Shown here: one piece after another, positions 18,365 to 26,207 of the stretch
Numbering within the stretch: the first letter of the stretch is position 1
Layout of the letters: each line of letters opens with the position of its first letter
From: an uncultured Bacilli bacterium
GTDB lineage: Bacteria > Bacillota_I > Bacilli_A > RF39 > UBA660
NCBI GenBank assembly: GCA_944329425.1
Contig: CALVIG010000001.1
Coordinates: 1 to 34,014 of the forward strand
Reading direction: 5' to 3'
Length of the DNA stretch: 34,014 nucleotides
The notes under the pieces: model-generated
Told to the model about the DNA's origin: nothing
Seen by the model: the letters and a program-made list of their open reading frames with translations, nothing else
Database searches by the model: none
Translations under genes and position numbers: made by a program

Positions 18365-18393
18365 TTGACTATTTTCATAGAATTAGTTATAAT
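18365..18393 (+). promoter_or_regulatory. rpsD sigma-A promoter
   Basis: TTGACT (18365-18370) and TATAAT (18388-18393) with a 17-base spacer on the plus strand, starting transcription near 18400 and leaving a leader of about 160 bases before rpsD. Confidence 0.85.
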
Positions 18394-18399
18394 TAATAA

Positions 18400-18545
18400 C
18401 GCGTAAACTTTAAAGCAGCACTTTTTGAATTTGATAACGTGTTTGTTTGCAAAGAAGTTATGTTAGTAATCTTTATAAGCTGCGAAGGTGAAAGCATTAA
18501 AACAAACTCCCTATCAGGTGGCAAAAGTCCTTTAGTTTACAAAAA
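18400..18545 (+). promoter_or_regulatory. S4 (rpsD) autoregulatory leader
   Basis: A long structured 5' leader. GTAAACT near 18403 can pair with AGTTTAC at 18534-18540, closing a domain of about 135 bases. It contains GC-containing segments (AGCTGCGAAGGTGAAAGC, CTATCAGGTGGC) unlike the surrounding AT-rich DNA. In Firmicutes, S4 binds a complex leader here and represses its own gene. The assignment rests on gene context, length and the closing helix. With the ezrA 5' region this accounts for the gap 18260-18562. Confidence 0.65.
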
Positions 18546-18562
18546 ATAAAGGAGGAGATAAT

Positions 18563-19168
18563 ATGTCAAGATATACAGGTCCTGTATACAAAAAAAGCCG
18601 TCATTTAGGTTTTTCTATTCTTGAATCAGGTAAAGAATTAACAAAAAGACCTTATGGTCCTGGTCAACATGGAAACGATAAAAGACGCGGTAAAGCTTCT
18701 GAATATAAGCTTCAATTAATGGAAAAACAAAAAGTTAGATTAATGTATGGAGTTAATGAAAAACAATTTAAATTAACGTTCCAAAAAGCAGCTAAAATGA
18801 AAGGTATTCAAGGTGAAAACTTCCTTAAATTACTTGAAAGCAGATTAGATAACGTAGTATATCGTATGGGTATGGCTACTACAAGAAAAGCTGCTCGTCA
18901 AATAGTAAACCATGGTCATATAACTGTTAATGGTAAAAAGGTAAACATTCCTTCATACCAAGTTAACCCAGGTGATGTTATAGCGGTTAAGGAACAGTCT
19001 AAAGATCATAAGGCAATTTTAGAAGCTTTAGAAAAAATTAATAAAACCGTAGAATACGTTGAATTTGATAAAAAGAAACTTTCTGGAACATACGTACGTA
19101 TGCCTGAAAGAAGCGAATTACCAGCTGATATCAAAGAATCAATGATCGTTGAATTCTACAACAAATAA
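18563..19168 (+). CDS. rpsD: 30S ribosomal protein S4
   Basis: A 201-residue uS4, a primary 16S rRNA-binding protein at the 5' domain. It begins MSRYTGPVYKKSRHLGFS and includes RPYGPGQHGNDKRRGKASEY, RLDNVVYRMGMA and the S4 domain RKAARQIVNHGHITVNGKKV. It lacks the N-terminal zinc-binding Cys set found in some S4 paralogs. AAAGGAGGAG precedes the ATG. It stands alone with its own promoter, leader and terminator, as in B. subtilis. Confidence 0.97.
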   Translation: MSRYTGPVYKKSRHLGFSILESGKELTKRPYGPGQHGNDKRRGKASEYKLQLMEKQKVRLMYGVNEKQFKLTFQKAAKMKGIQGENFLKLLESRLDNVVYRMGMATTRKAARQIVNHGHITVNGKKVNIPSYQVNPGDVIAVKEQSKDHKAILEALEKINKTVEYVEFDKKKLSGTYVRMPERSELPADIKESMIVEFYNK

Positions 19169-19190
19169 GATTAGCAAGTCTAATCTTATT
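19164..19190 (+). terminator. rpsD terminator
   Basis: A perfect 11-bp stem AATAAGATTAG / CTAATCTTATT with a 5-base loop, followed by TTTAT, overlapping the rpsD stop. Confidence 0.85.
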
Positions 19191-19197
19191 TTTATGT

Positions 19198-19228
19198 AAA
19201 AAAGGGATGTTTTTTGCATCCCTTTTTA
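19198..19228. terminator. Bidirectional terminator between convergent genes
   Basis: AAAGGGATG / CATCCCTTT stem flanked by A and T runs, between rpsD (plus) and the small gene at 19226 (minus). It works for both; the minus-strand side reads into TTTTTT. Confidence 0.8.
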
Positions 19229-19468
19229 TTTTGACTTTATTTCGGAATCATCATATATGAACCCTTTTATGTTATCAGGTATTTTACTTAACGGTACATT
19301 GTTTTTTCTTACAAATAAACGATATTTGTCTGACAATTTATTTATATAATCACGCATATAATCATATAATTCAGTATCAGCATCCAATAAATTTAAAAAT
19401 TCTAAGTTATTATTTAAAATACGGTTTAATTCATCAAAACTATTTGATGCATCGTCTACATATTTCAT
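19226..19468 (-). CDS. Small unknown protein (80 aa)
   Basis: An 80-residue acidic, mostly helical protein starting MKYVDDASNSFDELNRIL, without a membrane segment. A good ribosome site (AGAGGTG) precedes the ATG and a strong terminator follows. I do not recognise the family. It lies downstream of the TPR-like membrane protein with a terminator hairpin between, so it may have its own promoter in the AT-rich 60-base gap. Confidence 0.6.
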   Translation of the reverse strand: MKYVDDASNSFDELNRILNNNLEFLNLLDADTELYDYMRDYINKLSDKYRLFVRKNNVPLSKIPDNIKGFIYDDSEIKSK

Positions 19469-19523
19469 AAAGCACCTCTTTTTTTTATATAAAATATCAA
19501 AATTAAATTAAAACGTCAATAAA

Positions 19524-19540
19524 AAGGAGCTTAGCTCCTT
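19524..19540 (-). terminator. Terminator of the glyS unit
   Basis: AAGGAGC / GCTCCTT stem with a 3-base loop, followed on the minus strand by TTTATTG. It overlaps the end of the gene at 19531 and closes the T-box-glyS operon. Confidence 0.7.
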
Positions 19541-20931
19541 AATTTTTTTAATAAATAGATGTATTTTATCGATGATACTAATAATACAAATCCCATAAAT
19601 ATAAGAATAAAAGTTAATGGTATTTGAAGAAAACCATACGTAATAGATAAACCATTATTAAGTTTTGAATAAATTAAATCATAAACTATCGTAGAATTAA
19701 AAACGGTAACAAGTAAATTGTCATTGAAAGTATCACTTAAAGAAGCGTGTTTACCCGTATCTACGTTGTATATAAGCATTGATATGGCTCCAACCACCAT
19801 AGAAACAACAAAAGCATATAAATTCATCTCATAAAAATTATTAATCAAAATAATAATGGAAGAAATACTTATGAATAAAGCAATTACTAAAAAAATAGCT
19901 TTAATGGGCTTAACTTTTTTCATAAGCATTGCTTTATTTTGGTTATTTTTTCTTTCAGATAATTTATCATTAATGTATTTAGAAAGCTCATCTTCTTTAC
20001 TGTTTAGTTCATTAGATAAACTATTTATCACATCTTCAGGATTAAGATTAGTATTTTCTTCTAATAAATAAGTAAATTTAACCATGTCTGATGATAACAA
20101 TGCTTCTGATATTTGTTCAGCTAACTTAATTTCATCATTTAACAATAAACTTTCGATATCCTTTGAAAACAATTCTGGTATTCTTGAAATTGAAGATAGT
20201 TTTTGCTCCCTTAAAAAATCTAAATTATCATTTATTTTGTTTATTTCTTGTTTTAAATTTGAAATTTTATCATTTGCATTATTAACCAATTTTTGAAACG
20301 TCGCTTTTTCAATTTTATACTTACCTTTATCAAAAAAGTTCATTTCAACAAAACTATACATGTTTATAAAACCAAATATTCCAAACGGAACTGTTAGAAT
20401 CAGTAAATAATTACAAAAAGTAAGATTATATATTAAACAACAAAACAAAAATAATCCTTTTATAAAATCATAAACGTTTTTAATTCTAGAGTTTGCTTTA
20501 CCATATAAACCAGCCGTGTTTAAGTTTTGGTTTATAAAGGTTAGCGTATCATTATATGTATTTTTTAGAAACTCTTTTGATACAATTTCTTTTCTTATCT
20601 TTTTTAGATTATCTACTTCTTTAATATCATATAAATATTCATCATACGCTTGTTTTAGTTTGATTTTATCATTTTTACTAGATAACTGATATGCAGTTTC
20701 ATAAGTTTTTTTTACTTCTTTTAAGTCATCTATTGAAAAATATTTATTGTAATCATGAGTATATGCCTTAATAAAAGATACATATCCATAAACGTTTTTA
20801 GGAAATAATTTTATCATTTTTTGGCAAAACGGTATTGCATCTTCAAATTTTTCATTACAAAAGCAAGACTCTATTTCATCTTTAATTTTTTTTAACGACC
20901 CTTTACTTGAAGTTTTACTACTTTTTTTCAT
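19531..20931 (-). CDS. Unknown multi-pass membrane protein with TPR-like N-terminus
   Basis: A 466-residue protein. The first about 120 residues are helical and resemble TPR repeats (CNEKFEDAIPFCQKMIKLFPKNVYGYVSFIKAY). A hydrophobic hairpin lies near residues 158-195, followed by a charged coiled-coil-like region of about 140 residues, and then four or so membrane segments from about 348 to the end. No enzymatic motif is visible. An AAAAGGAGTG ribosome site precedes the ATG, 13 bases after the glyS stop, so it is co-transcribed with glyS and should also respond to the T-box. Function unknown. Confidence 0.7.
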   Translation of the reverse strand: MKKSSKTSSKGSLKKIKDEIESCFCNEKFEDAIPFCQKMIKLFPKNVYGYVSFIKAYTHDYNKYFSIDDLKEVKKTYETAYQLSSKNDKIKLKQAYDEYLYDIKEVDNLKKIRKEIVSKEFLKNTYNDTLTFINQNLNTAGLYGKANSRIKNVYDFIKGLFLFCCLIYNLTFCNYLLILTVPFGIFGFINMYSFVEMNFFDKGKYKIEKATFQKLVNNANDKISNLKQEINKINDNLDFLREQKLSSISRIPELFSKDIESLLLNDEIKLAEQISEALLSSDMVKFTYLLEENTNLNPEDVINSLSNELNSKEDELSKYINDKLSERKNNQNKAMLMKKVKPIKAIFLVIALFISISSIIILINNFYEMNLYAFVVSMVVGAISMLIYNVDTGKHASLSDTFNDNLLVTVFNSTIVYDLIYSKLNNGLSITYGFLQIPLTFILIFMGFVLLVSSIKYIYLLKKLRS

Positions 20932-20944
20932 AGTAACACTCCTT

Positions 20945-22315
20945 TTAAAATTCTATCTTTTCTTTTATATAATTAATAGCGTCATTTAAAGACAAAGTAA
21001 TTTGTTTCATTGTATCCCTGTCTCTTATGGTAACGGTACCGTTATTTAACGTTTCATCATCAATTGTTATGCAATATGGAGTACCAATAACGTCTTGTCT
21101 TCTATACCTTTTTCCTATTGAACCAGTTTCATCATACGTTGTCATGAAACTCTTAGAAAACATTTGATATACTTCTTCAGCTTTATCTTTATGATATTTT
21201 TTAACAAGCGGTAAAATAGCTGCTTTATAAGGGGCAACAGCTGGATGAAAATGCATAACTTCCCTAGTATCGTTTTCTAATTGTTCTTCTTCATATGCTT
21301 CGCATAAAATAGCTAAAGTAAGTCTATCAGCACCAATAGAATACTCAATTACATTTGGTATATATTTTTCATTTGTTTCAGGATCTTGATACTCCATTTT
21401 TTTACCAGAGAATTCACCATGTCTTGATAAATCCCAAGTTCCTCTATGATGAATACCATTTAACTCTTCCCAACCTATAGGAAACTTATACTGAATATCA
21501 CAAGCAGCTTTTGCATAATGAGCTAGTTTATCATGATCATGATATCTTAACTTATCTGAACTTAAACCCAAGTCTTCTATAAATTCTAAAGCTCTTTTTT
21601 TGTAGTCTTCATAAAATACCATACTATCTTGTTCTTTACAAAATTTTTGTAATTCCATTTGTTCAAACTCAATAGTTCTAAATAAGAAATTACCAGGAGT
21701 TATTTCGTTTCTAAAACTCTTACCTATTTGAGCTATTGCAAAAGGAAGTTTAGCACGCATAGTTCTTTGAACATTAAGAAAGTTTACATACTCACCTTGA
21801 CAAGTTTCAGGTCTTAAATAAACTGCATCTTTATTACCTTCAACAGTACCACGAGAGGTTTCAAACATTAATTTAAATTGTTTTATTTCTGACCAGTCAA
21901 ATCCCCCACAATTAGGACAAACAATATGATTATCATTAATATAATCTTGCATTTGTTCATTACTCATAGCCTCAGCTGCAACTTTTCCATTTGAATGTTC
22001 CTCAATTAAATTATCAGCTCTAAATCTTTGTTTACATTTTTTACAATCCATTTTAGGGTCTGAAAATGAGGCAACATGGCCTGATGCTTCCCATACTCTA
22101 GGATTCATTAATATTGCGGCATCAACACCATAAGTATTCATATCTTCTTGTACAAATCTTTTCCACCAAGCTCTTTTTATGTTATTTTTAAGTTCAACGC
22201 CAACCGGCCCAAAATCCCAGGTATTAGCAAACCCATCATATATTTCACTACCAGGAAAAACAAAACCATACTGCTTACATAAATTAACTATCTTTTCCAT
22301 ACTAATATCTTTCAT
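20945..22315 (-). CDS. glyS: Glycyl-tRNA synthetase (class II, alpha2 type)
   Basis: A 456-residue synthetase charging tRNA-Gly, of the single-chain dimeric type rather than the alpha2beta2 GlyQ/GlyS form. It begins with KIVNLCKQYGFVFPGSEIYDG and contains WDFGPVGVELKNNIKRAWW, the zinc-binding pairs CKKC and CPNC, the class II motif 2 region (IGKSFRNEITPGNFLFRTIEFEQMEL) and motif 3 (SIGADRLTLAIL), followed by the anticodon-binding domain. The GGAGG ribosome site lies within the end of the upstream gene, one base before whose stop codon glyS nearly begins, so the two are coupled and share the T-box leader. Confidence 0.95.
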   Translation of the reverse strand: MKDISMEKIVNLCKQYGFVFPGSEIYDGFANTWDFGPVGVELKNNIKRAWWKRFVQEDMNTYGVDAAILMNPRVWEASGHVASFSDPKMDCKKCKQRFRADNLIEEHSNGKVAAEAMSNEQMQDYINDNHIVCPNCGGFDWSEIKQFKLMFETSRGTVEGNKDAVYLRPETCQGEYVNFLNVQRTMRAKLPFAIAQIGKSFRNEITPGNFLFRTIEFEQMELQKFCKEQDSMVFYEDYKKRALEFIEDLGLSSDKLRYHDHDKLAHYAKAACDIQYKFPIGWEELNGIHHRGTWDLSRHGEFSGKKMEYQDPETNEKYIPNVIEYSIGADRLTLAILCEAYEEEQLENDTREVMHFHPAVAPYKAAILPLVKKYHKDKAEEVYQMFSKSFMTTYDETGSIGKRYRRQDVIGTPYCITIDDETLNNGTVTIRDRDTMKQITLSLNDAINYIKEKIEF

Positions 22316-22316
22316 A

Positions 22317-23015
22317 CTAAGCCTCCATCTTCATTTGTAATACCATTTGTTTTTCTTTATTTTCTAATTGATGTTTATGTTCTATTACCAAAGCTAATGC
22401 TAACTCATAAGCACGATAATCAAGTTTCAAAAACTTATTACCTAAATTTAACGTAACTTCTGTTCCGGGTAAAAATCGAACTTCTGGTTCAACACTAAAG
22501 TCTCCATAAAAATCTAAAATTATTCTTTTAAATAATTCTTTATCAAGACAATTATCATATGATATATATAAAGTTTTTATGCCTTTTATTTCATTAACTT
22601 CGTATAATCCTTGGTTTGAACTTGAAGTTTCATATTCACAACCACTTTTTACGTAATTAACTAATATTCTAGTTCCGTTATAAGGCGAAAACTTTAGTAC
22701 CGAGTTACACGTGTTACGAGATAAATTTAGTTGTATTTTATCCTTAAATCTATCATATGTACACATATCTAACTCTAAAACACTATCATAAGAACTAATA
22801 ATAACCATATATTTATTTAAAAATTTAGAATAAGCAGGTTGGTTTTTAATAACACTACATACATAATTCTTATTTAAAAATTCATCAATTATTACACCAA
22901 CACTATTAATATCATCACTTCCGATATAATTAACAGAGCTATATTCGCTAGCACTATTACCACGAACTCTATAATAGTGTGAAGCCTTATTAAATTCTTT
23001 TCTTTTATTAAACAT
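22317..23015 (-). CDS. Unknown protein between the T-box and glyS
   Basis: A 232-residue soluble protein that I do not recognise, starting MFNKRKEFNKASHYYRVRGN and ending in a Lys/Gln/Met-rich helix. It has several Cys residues but no clear metal motif. ATG 23015 is preceded by TTGGAGG at good distance; a longer in-frame reading upstream would run back through the T-box and is rejected. It is the first gene under T-box control and is translationally coupled to glyS, so it should be induced when tRNA-Gly is uncharged. Role unknown. Confidence 0.75.
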   Translation of the reverse strand: MFNKRKEFNKASHYYRVRGNSASEYSSVNYIGSDDINSVGVIIDEFLNKNYVCSVIKNQPAYSKFLNKYMVIISSYDSVLELDMCTYDRFKDKIQLNLSRNTCNSVLKFSPYNGTRILVNYVKSGCEYETSSSNQGLYEVNEIKGIKTLYISYDNCLDKELFKRIILDFYGDFSVEPEVRFLPGTEVTLNLGNKFLKLDYRAYELALALVIEHKHQLENKEKQMVLQMKMEA

Positions 23016-23034
23016 TTTTAAACCTCCAAAAAAT

Positions 23035-23155
23035 AAAAAAATTCTAGATATAAAGGGACGAGCTTTAGCACGCGGTTCCACCCTTTTTATTCTAGAAGAA
23101 TCATCTTTAAATGTATTGCTGGTGGGTTTCCAAGCCCGTCATCGCATCCAAATAT
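23035..23155 (-). promoter_or_regulatory. Compact T-box riboswitch of the glyS operon
   Basis: The conserved T-box AGGGTGGAACCGCG is at 23071-23084 (minus strand), with the matching CGTCCCT that closes the antiterminator. Pairing of TTCTAGA with TCTAGAA (23091-23097 with 23042-23048), extended by AAAGGG/CCCTTT and followed by seven T residues, gives a terminator stem enclosing the T-box. Only about 70 bases separate the predicted start from the T-box, against well over 100 in typical elements, so stem I is very short. A GGG/CCC hairpin at 23124-23137 contains a GGC triplet (23134-23136) that could be a glycine specifier, but I cannot prove it. Confidence 0.85.
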
Positions 23156-23161
23156 ATAAAT

Positions 23162-23191
23162 ATTATATCATAAACTATTTTAATTTAACAA
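23162..23191 (-). promoter_or_regulatory. glyS operon promoter
   Basis: TTGTTA (23186-23191) and TATAAT (23162-23167) on the minus strand with an 18-base spacer, overlapping the end of recO. It sets the start of the T-box leader near 23155. Confidence 0.65.
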
Positions 23192-23909
23192 CATTTTTTA
23201 AAAAATCCTTACTCTTAAGGTATAAACCTGTATATCTATCATAATATTCATTAATAAAATCATTTATTTCTTTTTTTACCAAATCCGATATATCTAATTT
23301 AGTAATTTTAGATATATCAACATATTTTAACATCCTTATAATTTTTAAAGTTTTACTACTAACCACGTATTCCTTGGAATAATGATTTTTGCATACGAAA
23401 CCTCCTTTATCTGAAGAAAGCGTAACAACGTTAGTGTTTTTACAAACTACGCAACCATTTAATTCTGGTGCAACCCCTAAAAAATCAAGGTATTTAAGCT
23501 CCAAAATACTGGTTATAACCATTGGATCAAAGCCCTCTTCTATCTTATTTATGCTTGATATATACATATCATATATAAAATCATTTTTTGATTGTTTTAA
23601 GACTTGTTTGGTAAGTTCAGATATAAAATTCACGTACGAAATTTTTTCTATATCTTTTTTTATGTTTGAAAAAGAATCAATTATATCAGCACTGATTAAA
23701 GTTGAAAGTTTATCTTCCTTATAGCTAATTTGAAAACAAGCATAAGTAAATATTTCACTTACACTTCTTAATGGGCTCTTTAGTCTTTTAGCACCTTTTG
23801 CAATAACACCTATAACCCCATTTTCCTTTGATATAATGTTTAATATTTTACTTGTTTCACCATAAGGCTTTTCACCTATTACTACACCATTAATCGTTTT
23901 CAACTCCAA
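23175..23909 (-). CDS. recO: DNA repair protein RecO
   Basis: A RecO of about 244 residues, promoting annealing and RecA loading in RecF-pathway recombination repair. GVVIGEKPYGETSKILNIIS at the N-terminus, GVIAKGAKRLKSPLR, and a Cys set (CVVC ... C) resembling the zinc region of RecO support it. All candidate starts are TTG; that at 23909 is chosen because AGGAAG lies 10 bases upstream and it fits the family start. It overlaps yqzL by 20 bases, as part of era-yqzL-recO, an order shared with Bacillus. The glyS promoter lies at its 3' end. Confidence 0.9.
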   Translation of the reverse strand: MELKTINGVVIGEKPYGETSKILNIISKENGVIGVIAKGAKRLKSPLRSVSEIFTYACFQISYKEDKLSTLISADIIDSFSNIKKDIEKISYVNFISELTKQVLKQSKNDFIYDMYISSINKIEEGFDPMVITSILELKYLDFLGVAPELNGCVVCKNTNVVTLSSDKGGFVCKNHYSKEYVVSSKTLKIIRMLKYVDISKITKLDISDLVKKEINDFINEYYDRYTGLYLKSKDFLKNVVKLK

Positions 23910-24006
23910 GTGTATCAATCTTCCTTTCAACCATTTCTTGATACTTTATATAATATTCAAGTTTCCCAGTCATTTTAAATAAATTCCATAAATCATCTTT
24001 AGTCAT
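23890..24006 (-). CDS. yqzL: YqzL family small protein
   Basis: A 38-residue peptide between era and recO, too short for routine gene calling. It reads MTKDDLWNLFKMTGKLEYYI and then a charged tail. The pattern W-x-x-F-x-x-T-G-x-(hydrophobic)-x-x-Y matches the YqzL family, which occupies the same position between era and recO in Bacillus. A GGTGA ribosome site precedes the ATG. The function of the family is unknown. Confidence 0.8.
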   Translation of the reverse strand: MTKDDLWNLFKMTGKLEYYIKYQEMVERKIDTLGVEND

Positions 24007-24049
24007 ATTATTCACCATCCATTATTATGGTGGTAATAACTTTTAAATT

Positions 24050-24952
24050 TTATTCACCTTCGTTTTCACTGATATCATAAAAACCTAATTCTCTTAAATA
24101 CTTTTCTTTATCTCTCCAATTTTTAATGGTTTTAACAAATAAATCTAAGTAAACTTTTTTGCCAACCATTTTTTCTATATCTTGTCTTGCTTTTGAACCA
24201 ATGTTTTTTAACATTTTCCCTTGTTTACCTATTATTATACTTTTTAAAGAATCTCGTTCAACGATTATGGTTGCGGTAATTATTGCTTTATCTTTTTTAT
24301 CTTCATATCTTTCGACAACACAAGTTACCGCATGCGGTACTTCTTCATCAGTAAGCCTAAGAACCTTTTCCCTTATTAGCTCAGCAGCCCTAAATTCAAT
24401 AGTAGTATTTGTTAACTCCTCATCAGGAAAATATTTGACGTTATCTGGCAAATATTTTTTTAAGGTATTAATAATTTCATTTACGTTATCTTTTTTTAGT
24501 GCGGAAATGGGAATTATTTCCTTAAAATCATAAATATCTTTATACTTTAAAATGAGTTCCAAAAGATGGTCTTTTTTTATTTTATCCACCTTGTTAAGTA
24601 TTAAAAAAGTAGGCTTTTTAGCTTGTTTTATTTTATCTAATACAAAGTTATCGCCCTTTCCAAAAGGCATCGTAACGTCCATTAAAAACAATATAATATC
24701 CACGTCATCAATTGAATAATAAGCTTCTTCATTTAACCTTCTACCAAGTTTATGTTTAGGCTTGTGAATTCCAGGAGTATCTACAAAAACTATCTGACTA
24801 TCGTCATCATTATAAATTCCCTGAATACTGTTTCTCGTTGTTTGAGCCTTATCGGAGGTTATTGCTATTTTATAACCAACCAATGAATTCAACAAAGTAG
24901 ATTTACCAACGTTTGGCCTTCCTACCAAACTTACAAACCCTGATTTCAACAA
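24050..24952 (-). CDS. era: GTPase Era
   Basis: An Era GTPase of about 300 residues, required for 16S rRNA maturation and 30S assembly. G motifs: GRPNVGKST (G1), TTRNSIQG (G2), DTPGIHKP (G3), NKVD (G4) and SALK (G5). The C-terminal KH domain carries IIIGKQGKMLKNIGSKAR. No ATG is available; TTG at 24952 is chosen, 5 bases after AGGAAG, with TTG 24949 as an alternative; a GTG further upstream overlaps the ribosome site. It follows the dgkA pair after a weak hairpin. Confidence 0.95.
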   Translation of the reverse strand: MLKSGFVSLVGRPNVGKSTLLNSLVGYKIAITSDKAQTTRNSIQGIYNDDDSQIVFVDTPGIHKPKHKLGRRLNEEAYYSIDDVDIILFLMDVTMPFGKGDNFVLDKIKQAKKPTFLILNKVDKIKKDHLLELILKYKDIYDFKEIIPISALKKDNVNEIINTLKKYLPDNVKYFPDEELTNTTIEFRAAELIREKVLRLTDEEVPHAVTCVVERYEDKKDKAIITATIIVERDSLKSIIIGKQGKMLKNIGSKARQDIEKMVGKKVYLDLFVKTIKNWRDKEKYLRELGFYDISENEGE

Positions 24953-24984
24953 AACCACTTCCTAACAACTATAATAAGAATAAA

Positions 24985-25000
24985 AGGCTAAAAATAGCCT
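24985..25000 (-). terminator. Weak terminator between the dgkA pair and era
   Basis: AGGCTA / TAGCCT stem with a 4-base loop, followed on the minus strand by only TTTTATTC. Partial read-through into era is likely. Confidence 0.5.
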
Positions 25001-25007
25001 AATTAAA

Positions 25008-25334
25008 TCATTTTAATAATAACATAAACTTTGGTAAAAAAACATAAACACCAATAATAACCGCGGTAAAAGCAGATACTACTACCGCTGCTGCAGCAGT
25101 ATCCTTAGCAACCATCGCTAATGGATTAAACTCACTAGTATACAAGTCTACCGTTAACTCAATTGCAGAATTTATAAGTTCTGAAGTTATTACTAAACAC
25201 ACTGCAAAAAAAACCAAAACCCATTCATAAACCAATAATTTAAAACATATCCCTAAAATCACAATAAATATGGTAGCTAATATATGAATAAGCAAATTTT
25301 GCTCACGGTCGAAAAAGCTCTTTATCTTACTCAT
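25008..25334 (-). CDS. Second, shorter DgkA-type membrane kinase
   Basis: A 108-residue integral membrane protein of the prokaryotic diacylglycerol/undecaprenol kinase family with three predicted membrane helices. The active-site stretch ELINSAIELTVD and the later PLAMVAKDTAAAA are intact. It lacks most of the N-terminal amphipathic segment (SFDGLKYAY-like) found in its neighbour and in typical family members. ATG 25334 gives better spacing to AGGTAA than ATG 25340. It starts at the stop of the first copy, so it is coupled to it. The two could form mixed trimers or differ in lipid substrate; both are inference. Confidence 0.82.
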   Translation of the reverse strand: MSKIKSFFDREQNLLIHILATIFIVILGICFKLLVYEWVLVFFAVCLVITSELINSAIELTVDLYTSEFNPLAMVAKDTAAAAVVVSAFTAVIIGVYVFLPKFMLLLK

Positions 25335-25339
25335 AATCA

Positions 25340-25777
25340 TTACCTGAACAATGATAATATTTTAGGAACAAAAACAACTAACCACATACCGGCTGCGGTT
25401 ATATCAGCTATAAAGCACGCAGCTGAAGCAGTGTCCTTAGCTACTTTTGCAAGTGGATGATACTCACCTGTTACCATGTCAACCACAGCTTCAATTGAGG
25501 TGTTAAAAAGTTCCGCAACTAAAATCAAAGCTCCCATAACAAGCGTTATTACCCATTGAATTGGTGAAATTTGAAAACCAAATCCACAAACAATGATAAT
25601 CGCCATAACAATTACGTGTAAAAGTAAACTTTGTTCATGTAAATATGCATACTTTAAACCGTCAAATGAAAATTTAAAACTTTTTAAAATCCTTTTTAAA
25701 CCCAATTTTTTTAAATTTAGTGATTCAACGTACTTACCTCTTGAAATTTCTACTTTAACTTTCTTTTTTGATGCCAT
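25340..25777 (-). CDS. dgkA: DgkA-type undecaprenol/diacylglycerol kinase
   Basis: A 145-residue membrane kinase. In Gram-positives this family mainly phosphorylates undecaprenol to replenish the cell-wall lipid carrier. After a basic N-terminal extension of about 30 residues come SFKFSFDGLKYAYLHEQSLLLH, three membrane helices, and the catalytic stretch ELFNTSIEAVVD with PLAKVAKDTASAA. It overlaps the end of ybeY by 23 bases and precedes a shorter paralog. The ybeY-dgkA-era order is as in Bacillus, without cdd. Confidence 0.9.
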   Translation of the reverse strand: MASKKKVKVEISRGKYVESLNLKKLGLKRILKSFKFSFDGLKYAYLHEQSLLLHVIVMAIIIVCGFGFQISPIQWVITLVMGALILVAELFNTSIEAVVDMVTGEYHPLAKVAKDTASAACFIADITAAGMWLVVFVPKILSLFR

Positions 25778-26207
25778 AACTATCCAATAACTCCTTTTGT
25801 AAACTAAACATTATTTTTTCTTCTTCTTTATTCATATGATCATAACCTAGCAAATGTAACAAACCATGAATTGCAAGAAAACATAGTTCCCTTGTTTTAC
25901 TATGATTATATTCATTTGCTTGCGAAATAACCTTATCATAAGAAATATAAATATCACCAAGCATCCTGATACTTAATTTAATACCATCATCAAAATCTTC
26001 AAGCGCAAACGTTATTACGTCAGTTGGACGATCAATGTTACGGTAATTTTTATTTAATTTATGTATCTCTTGGTTATTAACAATTATAACATTAAACATA
26101 ACGTTTTTCAATTTTAATTTTTTTATACAATATTTAATAAAGTCTTCTAAAGTATTTTGATCTTCAATACCATCATTATATTTATTTATAACGTTTATAT
26201 AATTCAT
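25755..26207 (-). CDS. ybeY: Endoribonuclease YbeY
   Basis: A 150-residue zinc-dependent ribonuclease for 16S rRNA 3'-end processing and ribosome quality control. The metal site HGLLHLLGYDH and the NRPTDV-like RNIDRPTDVITFAL motif are present. ATG 26207 is used: GGAGG lies 8 bases upstream and the ATG overlaps the TGA of the VanZ-like gene. It sits between that gene and dgkA. Confidence 0.94.
   Translation of the reverse strand: MNYINVINKYNDGIEDQNTLEDFIKYCIKKLKLKNVMFNVIIVNNQEIHKLNKNYRNIDRPTDVITFALEDFDDGIKLSIRMLGDIYISYDKVISQANEYNHSKTRELCFLAIHGLLHLLGYDHMNKEEEKIMFSLQKELLDSYGIKKES

Noticed and set aside
23016-23081. N-terminal extension of the gene before glyS into the T-box
   Set aside because: The extended frame translates the T-box antiterminator itself, while the inner ATG at 23015 has a well-placed GGAGG.
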